The position numbers were made by a program, and so were the translations under genes. This document shows positions 24,955 to 36,194 of a DNA stretch of 64,000 bases, piece after piece. The stretch comes from Sphagnum compactum (Eukaryota > Bryophyta > Sphagnopsida > Sphagnales). Location of the stretch: the NCBI GenBank assembly GCA_965153455.1, contig OZ234501.1, positions 6,510,001-6,574,000 on the forward strand, given 5' to 3'. The notes beneath the pieces were generated by a model, which searched no databases, had not been told where the DNA came from, and saw nothing but the letters and a program-made list of their open reading frames with translations. Each line of letters opens with the position of its first letter. Positions within the stretch are counted from its first letter, which is position 1.

Positions 24955-25400
24955 ACGCAGGGGTATTTAGCTCAGGCTGAAAATGGTGACAAATAGGTAG
25001 TTTTAGAGCCATAATTATCATGTGGCCAATGAGAAGGCTTGACATGCACTCAAAAGGGCCAAGTTTTTCCCGTTTTGGGTTTTGGAAGGGTGGGAGGGAT
25101 TTCTTGTTTTTTCCCATATGTTCTTGTTGTGTTCCTCAAGTTCCCAATGACGTTCCACAAGATGCTCCCAATAGCACTGCGCTTTTATCCCATATGTTTT
25201 GCCCAGAGTTGAACTTTCATATACGAACCAAAAATTGGTGCCGAAGGAAAGCACCTCGCACCTATGTCCGTCTATTTTCGGGGAGTGCCCACTGTTTCAA
25301 AAAACTTGTGATGGGCCAATCAAAGTGGCTCCTTTACAGGGAAAAATTAAAAACTTTTTGGGGGCACCCCCAACAAATTAATAGGTATCCTAGATGTGGT
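24955..25400 (+). repeat. GTTCCC-family dispersed repeat, cluster copy 2
   Basis: Same landmark order as the preceding copy: TTAGCTCAGGC, GTTCCCAATGACGTTCC, TTTTATCCCATATGTTTTGC, GATGGGCCAATCAAAGTGG, GGGGCACCCCCAAC. Direct orientation, almost head-to-tail with copy 1. Confidence 0.65.
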
Positions 25401-25589
25401 TCACATTAATTAGTTGGGGGAGGTGAGGTTCAAAGTACAAATTTATTCTGTAATAATAAATTGATTGAATTGGCCTAAGAAGGCAAAAAAACCTTTTTGA
25501 AAGTCAGAAGTTTGAACTGTCCCTAAATCGGAAATTTGCATTCAATATTTTGAAGTGGGACTCATTTGGAACAAAAACTTTACTGTCAC

Positions 25590-25975
25590 TAATAAGGGTG
25601 TACTACACATGCAATAGTCCCCAAAGTAGAAGGGTCATGTTCCTCTCCTTTGCCCCCCATCTATGTAGGTAAGAGGAGGACAACATTTGCCAAAACATAT
25701 GGAATAGGAAAGAGGAGCTATTTGGAACATGTTGGAGAACATAACAAGAACATGGGGAACAAATTGAGAACGTGATGGGAACCGATTGAAAATTTGATAA
25801 GAACACATTGGGAACGAGGGAGAATGGAAAAAACCTCCCCCCCCCCACCCCCAACCCCAATCCAAAGGGAAAAAAAAATAGGAGCACATTGAGCTTCCCA
25901 CTGGCTGCATGCAATTTCTCTTCACAAAACTGTTCGTGAATTGTCACCATTTTGGGCCTAGGGTAATGGCAAGGG
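25590..25975 (-). repeat. GTTCCC-family dispersed repeat, cluster copy 3 (inverted)
   Basis: Reads in the opposite direction: AAAACATATGGAATAGGA, GAACATGTTGGAGAACATAA, GGAACAAATTGAGAACG, then TTTTGGGCCTAGG at its right end. Confidence 0.6.
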
Positions 25976-26134
25976 CAGAATTTTGGGGATATAGGGTAGC
26001 TATTTGTCAGATTTCATAAATGCTCTTCTTTAGTCGGCGGTCCACAAGATTTTATAATGATTCAGGTAGATAAGAAAATAATAAAAACTCGAAGAAATGG
26101 TGACCTAGAATTATACCCAGTTGGAGCCTAGAAA

Positions 26135-26545
26135 ATGGCAGCATCTGCCCCCCTTGTTACTTTAATGAACAATATGTTCCCTAGGTTCCCAATGTGTTCC
26201 CCAAGGGTGCTTCCAATAGCACCTGGCTTTAATCCTATATGTTTTGCCCAAAGTCCTCCCCTTCTCACTCATATTGGTGGGCCAAAGGGGGAGACACTCC
26301 ATCTTTCCATAGAATCTTCTATTTTGGGGGAGCCTCCTTAGTTTTCAATTTGTTTTGCGATGGGCCAATCAAATTGGTTTATTGCCCCCAAAAAAAAAAG
26401 AAAAAAAGTTGGACTTGTGAGGCACCCCCACCTAATTTATATGAAACAGAATAAGTACCCCCAAAATAGGTAGGGTGTACTTAGTGGGAACGGCTATTAG
26501 TCCAGGCCAAAAATATTGACTTGTAATATGTAGGTAACACCCTAG
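26135..26545 (+). repeat. GTTCCC-family dispersed repeat, cluster copy 4
   Basis: Direct orientation: GTTCCCAATGTGTTCCCCAA, TTTAATCCTATATGTTTTGC, GATGGGCCAATCAAATTGG, GAGGCACCCCCACC. The next TTAGTCCAGGCC at about 26500 may start a further truncated copy. Confidence 0.6.
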
Positions 26546-29500
26546 GGCTGGGGTGTTCCTGAAATAATTGGCCCCCAATGCAGTGCCAAGGGCTGGTTAT
26601 TGCAGGAACCCACCTTCTGATGTTACCGGAACACCTGGGTGAACATGCAAAATGTGAGACCTAATGAATTTTGATTGTTCTGTTGTCTTTTTCCTGAGGG
26701 GCAGAGCTAACAGAGCGAATACGGAACAAAAAACGCCACAAAGTTTAAGAGGCTGCTCAAATTCCTAGTGTCCTTTTATGGGGACCACCCCCCTTTTTCC
26801 TTTTGCCCTGTTTGTTTGCATCCCACTTGATTGTTTTGTGAAAGAGATAAGGGTTCAATGATTGAGAAAAGAGGAGAGGAGGGGGGGGGCAGCAAAGGAG
26901 GAACTGGGGTCAATCAAATACTTTCAAATCTCTCATGGTTGTGGTCGGTGTTTGACGCCCTCAATTAGGGCAAGATAATGGGGTGGGGGCAAATCAACTG
27001 GGGTCCAAGTCCGTTCACTAATTAGTTCTCTTATGGCTGTGATTCACTCACTCACTCAATTGGGGATCCCCCAGCTATCTAGTGACTAATGGGTCCACTC
27101 AAATGCCATTAGAGAATACACCCCTGAAGATAGCTTTAGATTTTAAACTTTTTTTTAATAACTTGGCAAGTCGAATGAATGAAACGGATTTGAATTCAAA
27201 CTCATCAAAACCTATTCTGGCATCCAACTTTCATGAGTGTGTACTCAAGATATTTTATTGGATGCATGGATGGATGGATGGATGGGTGCTTAGGAATTAT
27301 TGTGGACATATGTGGGTGGATTTCTTCTAGGAAAACGAAGTGTAGGGTTGAAGTCCCAGGAGGACCCGGGTTTTACTGAGGATTTCAATTTCGGAGAAAA
27401 GTTGTCCATTTTTTCTAATGTGGGAAAATTGGATTAGATGCACTTTTTGTACATATGAGTTTTAATACCCAAGTGGCGACTTTATATATATATACATATA
27501 TATATATATATAATATTAGTATAAAATTCTATTATGTTTTAAAAAGAAATTCAGATCCTATCTTTGGGTAGAAATTGTAGTATTGAGTGGGACCAAGCCT
27601 AAAGATCTCATAAGCATCTATCTACCTAGTACCCTACCCATATGCCAAAAATCAAATTTGTATTCTTCTGTAAAGCCTGTGGGAAGCGAATCTAAGGTGG
27701 GCCTAAAATCAATTCATCTTTTGGTCCATTTGCCGAAACCGAAATTGGCTATCAATTTGAGCTTTCACAACTTCACCCTTAAAGAGGCGGCTTTCAATGT
27801 AGCAGGTACCACTGCGAACATTTGGATATGCGCCCTAAATAACAGGGCCCTGACTTTTGTCCAGGGTGGGTTAATAGTTGCCAACCCTGATTTGTCCCTT
27901 TGGAGGGGAGGGGAGGCGAGGGGAGGGGTGGTAAAATTTTCAAAAAAATCAATGCAAAGAGCAAGCTCGCCCTCAGCTAGAAAGAAGAAGGTTTAGCTTT
28001 TCATTTTGAGAAGAGCAAATGTTGCAAGCTTAAGGCTAGTGGGTGGGTTCTCTTGAGGGAGGCCCATACTAGGCCGTGAGACCACCCCCTCTAAATCTCA
28101 GGAGAACCCACGAGTATGGGAACCTCCATGGAGGTGATTGTGTTCTCTTTTTCTTTAGGACATAAAAATAGGAGGATCTTCCCCTGCCGTAACCCCCAAG
28201 GGTTCTTCTTGTGAGGAGAGGCCTCAAAATACACACAGAAGTTTAAATAAGAGTAGTTGTTTATGATTAAATTATAGTAGAAGACATGATAAAAAGGGAG
28301 CCCTAAATTTGATCTTAAGCATCATTAGCAAATTAGTTTTGGTCCAATTAGTGGCCTTGGGTGAACCGGCACCTCTAGTAATACCATGGTAGAAAGTAAA
28401 AACCCCAAGATTTTCTAGGTTGTTTTTAAACATTATAAGTACATATCCCATCCTAAGATGTGAAGCCCAGGAGCAATGTTTTTAGTGTTTTTAAGATGTG
28501 CTATTCATTGTATCTTGTGATTTTAGGTGGATTCATCGCATGAATAACTACAATTCCTTTTGGATTCATCCATTTTTTCAAGGTGCGATCTTCCATTTAA
28601 GTTTGTTTTGATGCATGTCAACCCTGAACTTGCTGGAAGGGTGTCCATTTGAGGAGTGAAAAACAAATCTCAACATAAGTCTGTAAGTGGAGGTAATGAA
28701 ATTCCCAAGGACATCGGAGAACATTATTGGAATCAGGCTTGCATGGGCAGACCTCTTTCCGATAACGCCCTTGTCCTGGGGTGTTACCCCTACATGAAAA
28801 TCAGGGTCAGTGAGTCCAAATTTCATATTTCCCACATTAAATATAGCCACCAAGAAGACTGACTCGCTCAAGAAGGCAAAGGTAGGAGCACTGTATGTGC
28901 TGGTCCACCCTAGAGTACATATTTCAACCAATGTAGCAAAATCCCATTTTAACACATCAGTAGGTATTTATAATTAGTGGTGAAAGTTGTGTTTTTTTCG
29001 CCACAATAATAAATAATGGGTAGCCAAAGAAAACCAAACATACCTTGATCTACATTTTAAAATCCCAAAAAAAAGTCCTAAAATCAATGATGGTGGGGGT
29101 GGGGAAGGGCGGGGCCTGGGGGGGGTGGAGCTTAAACTCGGTTAATTTGTTTTTCAAATTTCAACGTAACTATCGAAAAGAAAGACAAAGAAAAAAACAC
29201 AAATGTGGTGTTTTTTGGATTTTTCGGACCCCCAAAGTCAACCAAGCTCATAAGGGTTGACATTGTGTGCGTGGAATTGGAGTTTTGTCATTTAAGTTTG
29301 GGGGTACCAAAATGTCAACCTTCATCTTCAAGGGTTATCCTTTTTAAAGACAAAGGACGGTGATTCTTGACAAACTTTATTGCAACAAATTCTTGACAAA
29401 CTTTTATTGCAACAAAACATGACGAGAGAGAGAGAGGATGGAGTGAACCAGCACCTACACTTGGTTCCTTGAGTGATGCCTCCTCCTAGTGGCCATATTT

Positions 29501-32500
29501 TTAACCTGTGTGAAATGCTAAATTTGAACTCGGAGAGTTGAGACCATTGTGGGGTGGCGGGTATTTGGTTTTTTTATTAAATTAAATAGTTGGGTCCAGG
29601 TTTTAGATTTATTATTATTGTTATTATTTTGGGAAGAATCGATGAGGTCCGATTGTTTGAATTTTTTGTAAGCTTTAGAGAATCGCCCAGGTCTAGGGTT
29701 TTGGAAACCCAGTGATGGGTGAATATGAGGTGGGAGCCAGGAGTTTGAGGATGTGCTTAACTGAGTACACATCTCAATTCTTTAACAAAAACCAGGATGG
29801 ATGGGTATACAAATCAAATTATATTTATTTATTTGTGTAAAAATTTTAAATATATAATTTTGACAAAATGATATATCTTATTTTGAGCCTTCACTTGATA
29901 AAATGTTCATACATTTTAAAGAAACAAAACAAGATGAACAATCCAATTTTCATAATGTAAAATAAAATATTTACTTTTAATACGTAAATTAATATACTAC
30001 TTGTATTATATACATCATATATTGTAATTATTTTTGAATTTTAAAAATATATATACTTAATACTCTAGGTTGAACTAATTCATTAAGGTTCATTTTTGTG
30101 TTATTCAAATTATTAATTCATTATAAACATGTATTTCTAAAATATAATAATAATAATAAAATAATTTATTTTTCAAGTTTTTCTATTTATGTGTCTATTA
30201 AGATATTTGGTCAAACAATTTGGAAAAAATTATAATTCTTATTTTCATTTATTAAAATTAAATGACCTTTTTAAAATTGAAATATTTTTATTCATACTAA
30301 AATTCATATTCTTTAAAATATTGAAAATAATATATGTATATATGTATATAATATATGTGTGTGTCACCTCAAACAACTCAATAATGACATGTTTCACCTC
30401 CTAATCATTCAAAATAAAATTAACAATAACATCAAAGACATCATGTGTTTCTTTTGACATCCACAAACCGAATGTGTTGGTGGCTCATAAGCAATTAACT
30501 AATGTAGGTTGCATATACATAATCATGGTTTTTTTAACAAAGCCAAACAAAATATCTTCAACAAAAGCCTTTCTAAATGGGAAGACAACTTGTGGACACA
30601 ACTTGTATGCTAACTTTTGAAGCCAAATGGATTCAACAACCTTCATAGGTAAACCCCCTTAACCACAAAAAACACACTTGTGTTGCATCATCTTTTTTGA
30701 ACTTACTGAAGAAAACTAAATATCGCTTATGGAAATACATGTACCTTCTTTTTATTGGGTTCATAGTTGAATGGAGATCTAGGGGCAATGCTTGCATCTT
30801 CTAACAACCTCTTCAATAAGGTGGAATGGTCAAAATCAACATATTTTTTCATGATTGTTATGCCATTAAAATTATGATATGCAATGTAACTTTTTTTGCA
30901 TCTAATGCACAAGGTCAAAATTTCAAGTGGGGCAACATTATTGTGGCAAATAATACATATCATGATTTACTTTTGTGAAAGACCCATAGGTTGATTATTA
31001 TTCACCTTAAAAAATGCATGGTTAATGACTTGTGGTAGTGTGGCTTCCAAGCAATCTTTTGTTTTCGCAAATTCTCCAAATGCACTTCAATGACATATGG
31101 TTCATTAACACTTATAACCTATAGGTACTCCAATTCCTCACCTTCTTCAGCATGTTCCCCATTGTCAAAAGCAAGCTATCGCATGAGCTTAGAGCCTAAA
31201 CTTAAAACCTATAGTTGGGATTTGGGATGGTAAAATGTATTTTCCCCTATACATATGCAAGTAAAACCCAAAAATTTAACTGCAATATGAATATTGTACC
31301 AATAAACCTAGAAGTAAACATTCATCTTCATTATGGATGAATGATTTTTTCATTCATTTAATGTATGGATGAAAAAATTGATTGCATTTAGTACATGTTT
31401 TTAATAAATAACTTCCATTAAAATATTGGATGAATGTTTTATTTTATCATTAAATTATTATAAATATTTTTTTTCCATAATTTTAATTAACTAAAGCTTC
31501 ATGACACACAATTTAATTATATATGATATAACATTTGTTGAATAATATAATGTAAATTTCATTATAGATGTATTTCATGGTTGTGGTTTAAAATGGCGCT
31601 ATTTTTAAAATGTCTTAAATATATTACCATTACTATGCTAATATCCACCCCATGGTTATTGTTAGTTTTTTTTTTAAAAGAAAAAGAAAAAGTTTGTTAG
31701 TTTGTTTGTGTTTTTTTTTTTTTGGGGCAAATTAACCTAGGGTTTTTCCCTCTCCCTCCTTTGATGGTGCCATAATTTCTTTCAAATCTATTTATAACTA
31801 TCATTGGCAACAATGAGGTTTGTTTTTCATTATTTGTCAAGGGTGCCATGACTTTCTTGAAATTTAACCAATGTTGTTGACAATAATGGGTTTTGAATGT
31901 TTTAGATATTTTAAAACTATGTAATGTCATTAGTGATAATGGGTTTTTGAACTAAATTAAAATTTAGTTTTAGGCACCTTGATTAATTTTTTTCAAACAA
32001 CCTACTATCATAGATGACAATAAATTTTTTTCAATAATTATTTATTCAGTTTTCCATGAAGTAAATGTATAATATTATTAACAATAATTGGGGGGGGGGA
32101 GTGTGACACTCATTTCATGATAATATTTCTTGAATTGTATAATATTGTTCATGAAAATGATTTCTTAAATAATTTTTTTTAAATCATTTTGGTCCCATCA
32201 TCATATTTGCCCCTATTATCACAATTTCATTATTCATCATTATTAAATGACATTCAAGTTGAAATATTAATATTTGGACAACAAATGAGGATATATAAAT
32301 AAATTTGAATTTATTTATCTTCCAATCATAGATGAATTTCATCCAATGAATTATTTATTTAATATTAATCATAAATGAAATCCATCCATGTCATTCATCC
32401 ATATGAAATCATTCATCTATACACATATTCATCCATGTAGGTGAATTAAAATCACATTAAACTTTAAGATCCAAGCTCAAGCTTCACACTCATGCACAAA

Positions 32501-32692
32501 TCATCTTCCCCATTGTCTATATTATGATTGTTGTCATATCCTATAAACATTGGTGGGATTTCATTATTAAACCTAATATCATGAACGTTTTCAATATGAT
32601 ATGAAGAGAAAACCATCCCTTGAACAATAAAAAGTTTAAACAATTGAAAAAAAACTAACAATTCAAACTTCACATTGAACCCTAAATTTTGT
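26546..32692. other. AT-rich intergenic block
   Basis: Contains a GGAT microsatellite at about 27262-27287, TA runs at 27482-27512, very AT-rich DNA at 29815-30360 and GGATGAATG/CATTCATCC words at 31310-31450 and 32320-32440. Only the zinc-finger relic at 30727-30963 looks protein-derived. Confidence 0.45.
30727..30963 (-). pseudogene. Second zinc-finger transposon-protein relic
   Basis: The minus-strand frame contains CIICHNN, then CIRCKKSYIAYHNFNG and KKYVDFDHSTLLKRLLEDA. The Cys pairs and late His resemble BED-like DNA-binding fingers of plant transposases. The frame is open for 78 codons only; downstream sequence is decayed. It is not the same sequence as the relic at 4.9 kb. Confidence 0.35.
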
Positions 32693-32900
32693 AACAATAA
32701 AATTTTACAATTTGCATTAATAAAATGTTATAATTAGGTCGTAACAACAAAATGTGACAATCTACATTAAAAATTTGTGATAATCAAATTTTAGCAATAA
32801 AATGTGACAATCAACATTAATAAAATGTGATAATTAGATTGTAGCAACAAAATGTGGTCTCTTCAGACTACAACAAAAAAAAATGTGACAATTTACAAAA
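32693..32900. repeat. AT-rich tandem repeat, about 62-bp unit, three to four copies
   Basis: The unit contains ACAATAAAATGTGACAAT, CATTAATAAAATG and TGATAATTAGATTGTAGCA. It recurs with drift. No coding potential. Confidence 0.65.
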
Positions 32901-33620
32901 ATATTTAGTGAGTGTCAAATGTTTAAGGGATAGAGGTTTGAGGTTTAAAGTTTAGATATTAAAACTCCATGATAAAAATAAAATACATTGTTTTTTAAAG
33001 ATCTCTCTCACTTGCACAACTTCAAGACCAAGCTTTTTCCTCACCCACATAAAACAAAAACCTAAAGGACATAATGCAAAATGAATGCCAACAATAACAA
33101 GTATGTCACTTGAAAAGAGGTGATAGACTGAGCACAACAATTGTTGAAAGCAACAAAATCTTTTGTTTCTCAATTCTCTTTCAACCTTCACTATTTCACA
33201 AACACACCTTTGAATAAACATAAGGTGCAACATAAAGTTGAAAAAAACAATAAAAGGTTTAAAGGCAAGATCTTGGGGTGAGAACTAAATGTTGTTATTT
33301 AACATTTTAAACAATTTTCTCAAAACAAACAACAATAATGTGCACCTTAAACTAAAACAAAAATAGAAATAACTCATGTGATAATTCAAAACCTGAAACC
33401 ACACATACCTTCTTCTAGTTCACTAACATATCCATGTTCCATGTTGCCCTAAAGCTTGAATCATTTTTAATACTTTCCATTAGTTAGTAGGTTGCATTCA
33501 TGTAACATTATTTTAAACTTTTTATGAGGCACTATGAATGTTGTAAAGGTGAAAAAATGGCATTTGTGGAAAGTGATGGAGATAGGAGACAAAAAGTAAC
33601 AAAACAACTACACATATAAC

Positions 33621-33633
33621 TAGGCCTCCTTAA
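33621..33633 (+). repeat. Left terminal inverted repeat of the hAT element
   Basis: TAGGCCTCCTTAA, the inverse complement of 36174-36186 except for the first base. The adjacent target duplication is at 33613-33620. Confidence 0.88.
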
Positions 33634-33643
33634 GAATGGTAAA

Positions 33644-33677
33644 CCCCACTTTTAGCCCTCATAAGCTAAAAGTGGGG
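33644..33677. repeat. Subterminal hairpin of the hAT element
   Basis: Perfect 13-bp arms, CCCCACTTTTAGC and its complement, flank an 8-nt spacer. The same AAAAGTGGGG core recurs twice in direct orientation near the right end. This is the expected arrangement for hAT transposase-binding motifs. Confidence 0.75.
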
Positions 33678-33788
33678 TCGACTAGGGGGTCCAGGTGGGC
33701 CATTTTAGAATTTAGACTTTAGAGTAAAATAGGCGCCTCTGTTGCGTTCGTTTTATTCATGATAGCGAAGTCAGGAATAAAACACGGT

Positions 33789-35996
33789 TTAGATGATGGC
33801 CAGTGTGTCAAACTGTTTGGTCTGGAAGACACCCTCTAGCGACAGGTCGAGCAAATTGTCGCGGTATGGGTCCTTTTCCCATTTGAGAATGGACAAGTAT
33901 GATTCGACGGGGGTTGAGTTCGGGAACAGCGTCGCGAGGCCGCCACAGAACGTCCGCAAGGTCGCGAACCGAGTACCTAGAGCCTCCCACGCGTCGTTGA
34001 ATTTTGTCTTGAGATCGTGCTGGTCGAGGATCGTCTTGATGGAGGGCTCGTACTTGTACGCCTTGACCAGATCGCGATGTTGCTGTTCGATCTCGTAGAT
34101 GGCGTCCTCGTCCCAGTTCGCCTTGATCAGGTGCGCACTGCGCGGCTGCAGGACGTTGCGGACGAACACGACAGGTTGAACACGGACGAGATCAGACGGT
34201 ATGACGGGCGGTGCCTCCTTGTCGGCAGGCTCGTTGCGTGAATTGCGTTCAGCTTGGATGTTGATAATACCTTGAACAATGCCCACAGCGAACATGCCAA
34301 TCGATGTGAGCACATCGCGCTGCGCGACGTCGTCGAGCGCATCAAAGTGGGCCTCGGCGCGCGAACCCTAATTGCGGACGAACAACTCGAGCGATTCGAA
34401 GGTGACGAACCAATCGAATTGCTGGAAGTAGTCCGACGCCTCGAGGTCGTTGAACTCGGCGTCGATATCGATGCGGCGCAGCTCGTACACCATTTGAAGG
34501 TCGACCGCGAGCTTGTTGACGTACGTGCGCTGCTAGCAGATGAGAAGGAGGCGAGCTTGTAGCTCGTAGAACATCTTGTGGACGAGTTCGAGGCCAGGTG
34601 CCATCGCAAAGACTTGGACCCACCACGTCTGCGACAGAACAGGTGGGACAGCGACACCACGCTACTCGCGCCGTTCGTCAAGAAACGCGATGATCTGTCA
34701 CTCGTACTTGATATCGAACTGGAGGACGCTGTTCAGTGCGGCCCACCGATTCGTCTTCTTCGGGCTGGCGACGCCCATCTCGGTGATCAGCGTGTTCTGC
34801 TTACGAAGGTAGACCGTCACCTCGTAGACTTTTGCGACGAAGTCGCCTTCATCGATCAGCTCGACAGTGGCTTGAACAACGAGATCGGCTTGATGGTTGA
34901 CACAGTTCACCTGTGTCACGTCATGCGTCGCGAGGTCGACAAGCTGCTTCTGAATGCCGGTGATGTGTCCCATGTTCGTGCGCTCGCCATTGGTCGCAAC
35001 CCCGATCAGCTTGTCGGCCCACGACACACAGAGCGCGCCGAGAAGCGTCACAAGCATTTTGACCTGTAGGTCGGCTGTGTGGCGACCAAAGTGCGGCATC
35101 GCGATCAGATGAAAGTTGTAGAGGATCCCTTTGACAGAGATGCGAATGCGGACATCGAAGAACGTGGTGTCGCGATGGGTGCTGCCATCGAACGCGATAG
35201 AGAACGCCCACACATCGTCGCTCGAGAGCAGGACGCCAATCTTGGTCAGGGCAACGCTGACGAGAACGCGGACATACTAGCCGACCAGATGGTCACTCAC
35301 GCCAGTCAACTTGCCGATGCTCATCACATCACGCGTGTGTCCGATCGCGGCCGCGATCTGCCGAAATGACATGCCGCACGATGCGTGCTTGATGATGAGC
35401 TGGAACCGCTTGACATTCTTGATCACGACGATGTACGACCCGTCGTCAGCTTTGCCGTCCGGTTTGAACAGCAGCAATGCGTTGCGCTTCAACTTGATCA
35501 GACGAGCAGCACGTTCAGTGATATTCGGATCGAGAACCTCGCCATCGTCGTGCTCGAGGGCGGCCATCTCGTCCTCGGGCCGGAACAAGAGCTCGCCAAT
35601 GATCGTATCGATGACGGCGTTCGAGATCTTGAACGTCAGCTCGTCGCCGTCAATCTCGATGTACCGGTGCAGCGTGTTGTTGCGCGACACGATCCCGTCG
35701 AAGAACTTGACCTGGTCGGACGGTGACAATGCCTGGTACTCGTTCCATTTCTCCTGGTGCTGTGACTCCATGTGTTTGATCATGACATCCGCGTGGAAGT
35801 CGGGCCCGTACATCTGGTTCGCGACGCGCGTGGCGCGCTTCTGGTTCGCCATGTCGACTTGCCGCCCAAAGTATTTGCAAAACGAGCAGACTGCCTCGAT
35901 AACCGCGGATGTCTTGACGTCGCGGTTCGTCACGTGCAGCCCGAGCTTCTGTTTGTAGGCCAGCTGCCAGGGGCTCGACTTCTTCTTCGGCGGCAT
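33789..35996 (-). pseudogene. hAT transposase, single open frame with five in-frame stops
   Basis: One uninterrupted frame of 736 codons, intronless, runs from the ATG at 35996 (MPPKKKSSPWQLAYK) to the stop at 33789, without a frameshift. It is broken by TAG at 35277-35279, TGA at 34698-34700, TAG at 34662-34664, TAG at 34533-34535 and TAG at 34368-34370. The N-terminus has a BED-type zinc finger (CSFC, then IKHMESQH). The middle shows an RNase H-like core with AFDGST (probable first catalytic Asp) and NCVNHQADL (the CxxH of hAT transposases). The C-terminus has the hAT dimerisation signature around FPNSTPVESYLSILKWEKD. Length fits hAT transposases (about 650-800 residues). I recall close relatives of this C-terminal motif in Phytophthora-type oomycetes; this was not checked. 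Not functional as read. Confidence 0.85.
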
Positions 35997-36173
35997 GATC
36001 ACGACAGCGACGCGGAGGTCCGCAACAAGGTCTGCAAGTCTACTTTCTGCCTGTAATTGACCCCAGGTGCATCGTTTTGCACCTTTGGACAATGCATGAC
36101 TCACTCTCTTAAAAGTGGGGTCCGGCGAGGCTTAAATGTGGTAAAAGTGGGGTATATTTTTAGAATCCCACAT

Positions 36174-36186
36174 TTAAGGAGGCCTG
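36174..36186 (-). repeat. Right terminal inverted repeat of the hAT element
   Basis: TTAAGGAGGCCTG, pairing with 33621-33633. The second target-site copy follows at 36187-36194. Confidence 0.88.
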
Positions 36187-36194
36187 CATATAGC

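Larger units (their letters stand above)
33621..36186 (-). mobile_element. Complete hAT-superfamily DNA transposon, GC-rich, foreign-looking
   Basis: Termini are 13-bp inverted repeats: TAGGCCTCCTTAA at 33621-33633 and its complement at 36174-36186, with one mismatch at the outermost base. They are flanked by 8-bp duplications CATATAAC (33613-33620) and CATATAGC (36187-36194), 7 of 8 identical. An 8-bp target site and (C/T)AGG ends are hAT hallmarks. Subterminal motifs with core AAAAGTGGGG occur twice at each end (left 33644-33656 and 33665-33677 in opposite orientation; right 36111-36120 and 36143-36152 in direct orientation) and are probable transposase-binding sites. The interior is visibly GC-rich against AT-rich flanks and holds one transposase frame on the minus strand. 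The sharp composition change suggests recent arrival, perhaps by horizontal transfer. Confidence 0.9.

Noticed and set aside
34368-35279. In-frame TAGs as evidence of a reassigned UAG codon in a donor
   Set aside because: One of the five stops is TGA, and all fit simple C-to-T decay of a methylated transposon; recoding is not needed.
35079-36056. Plus-strand frames opposite the transposase
   Set aside because: They are shadows of the GC-rich minus-strand transposase frame.
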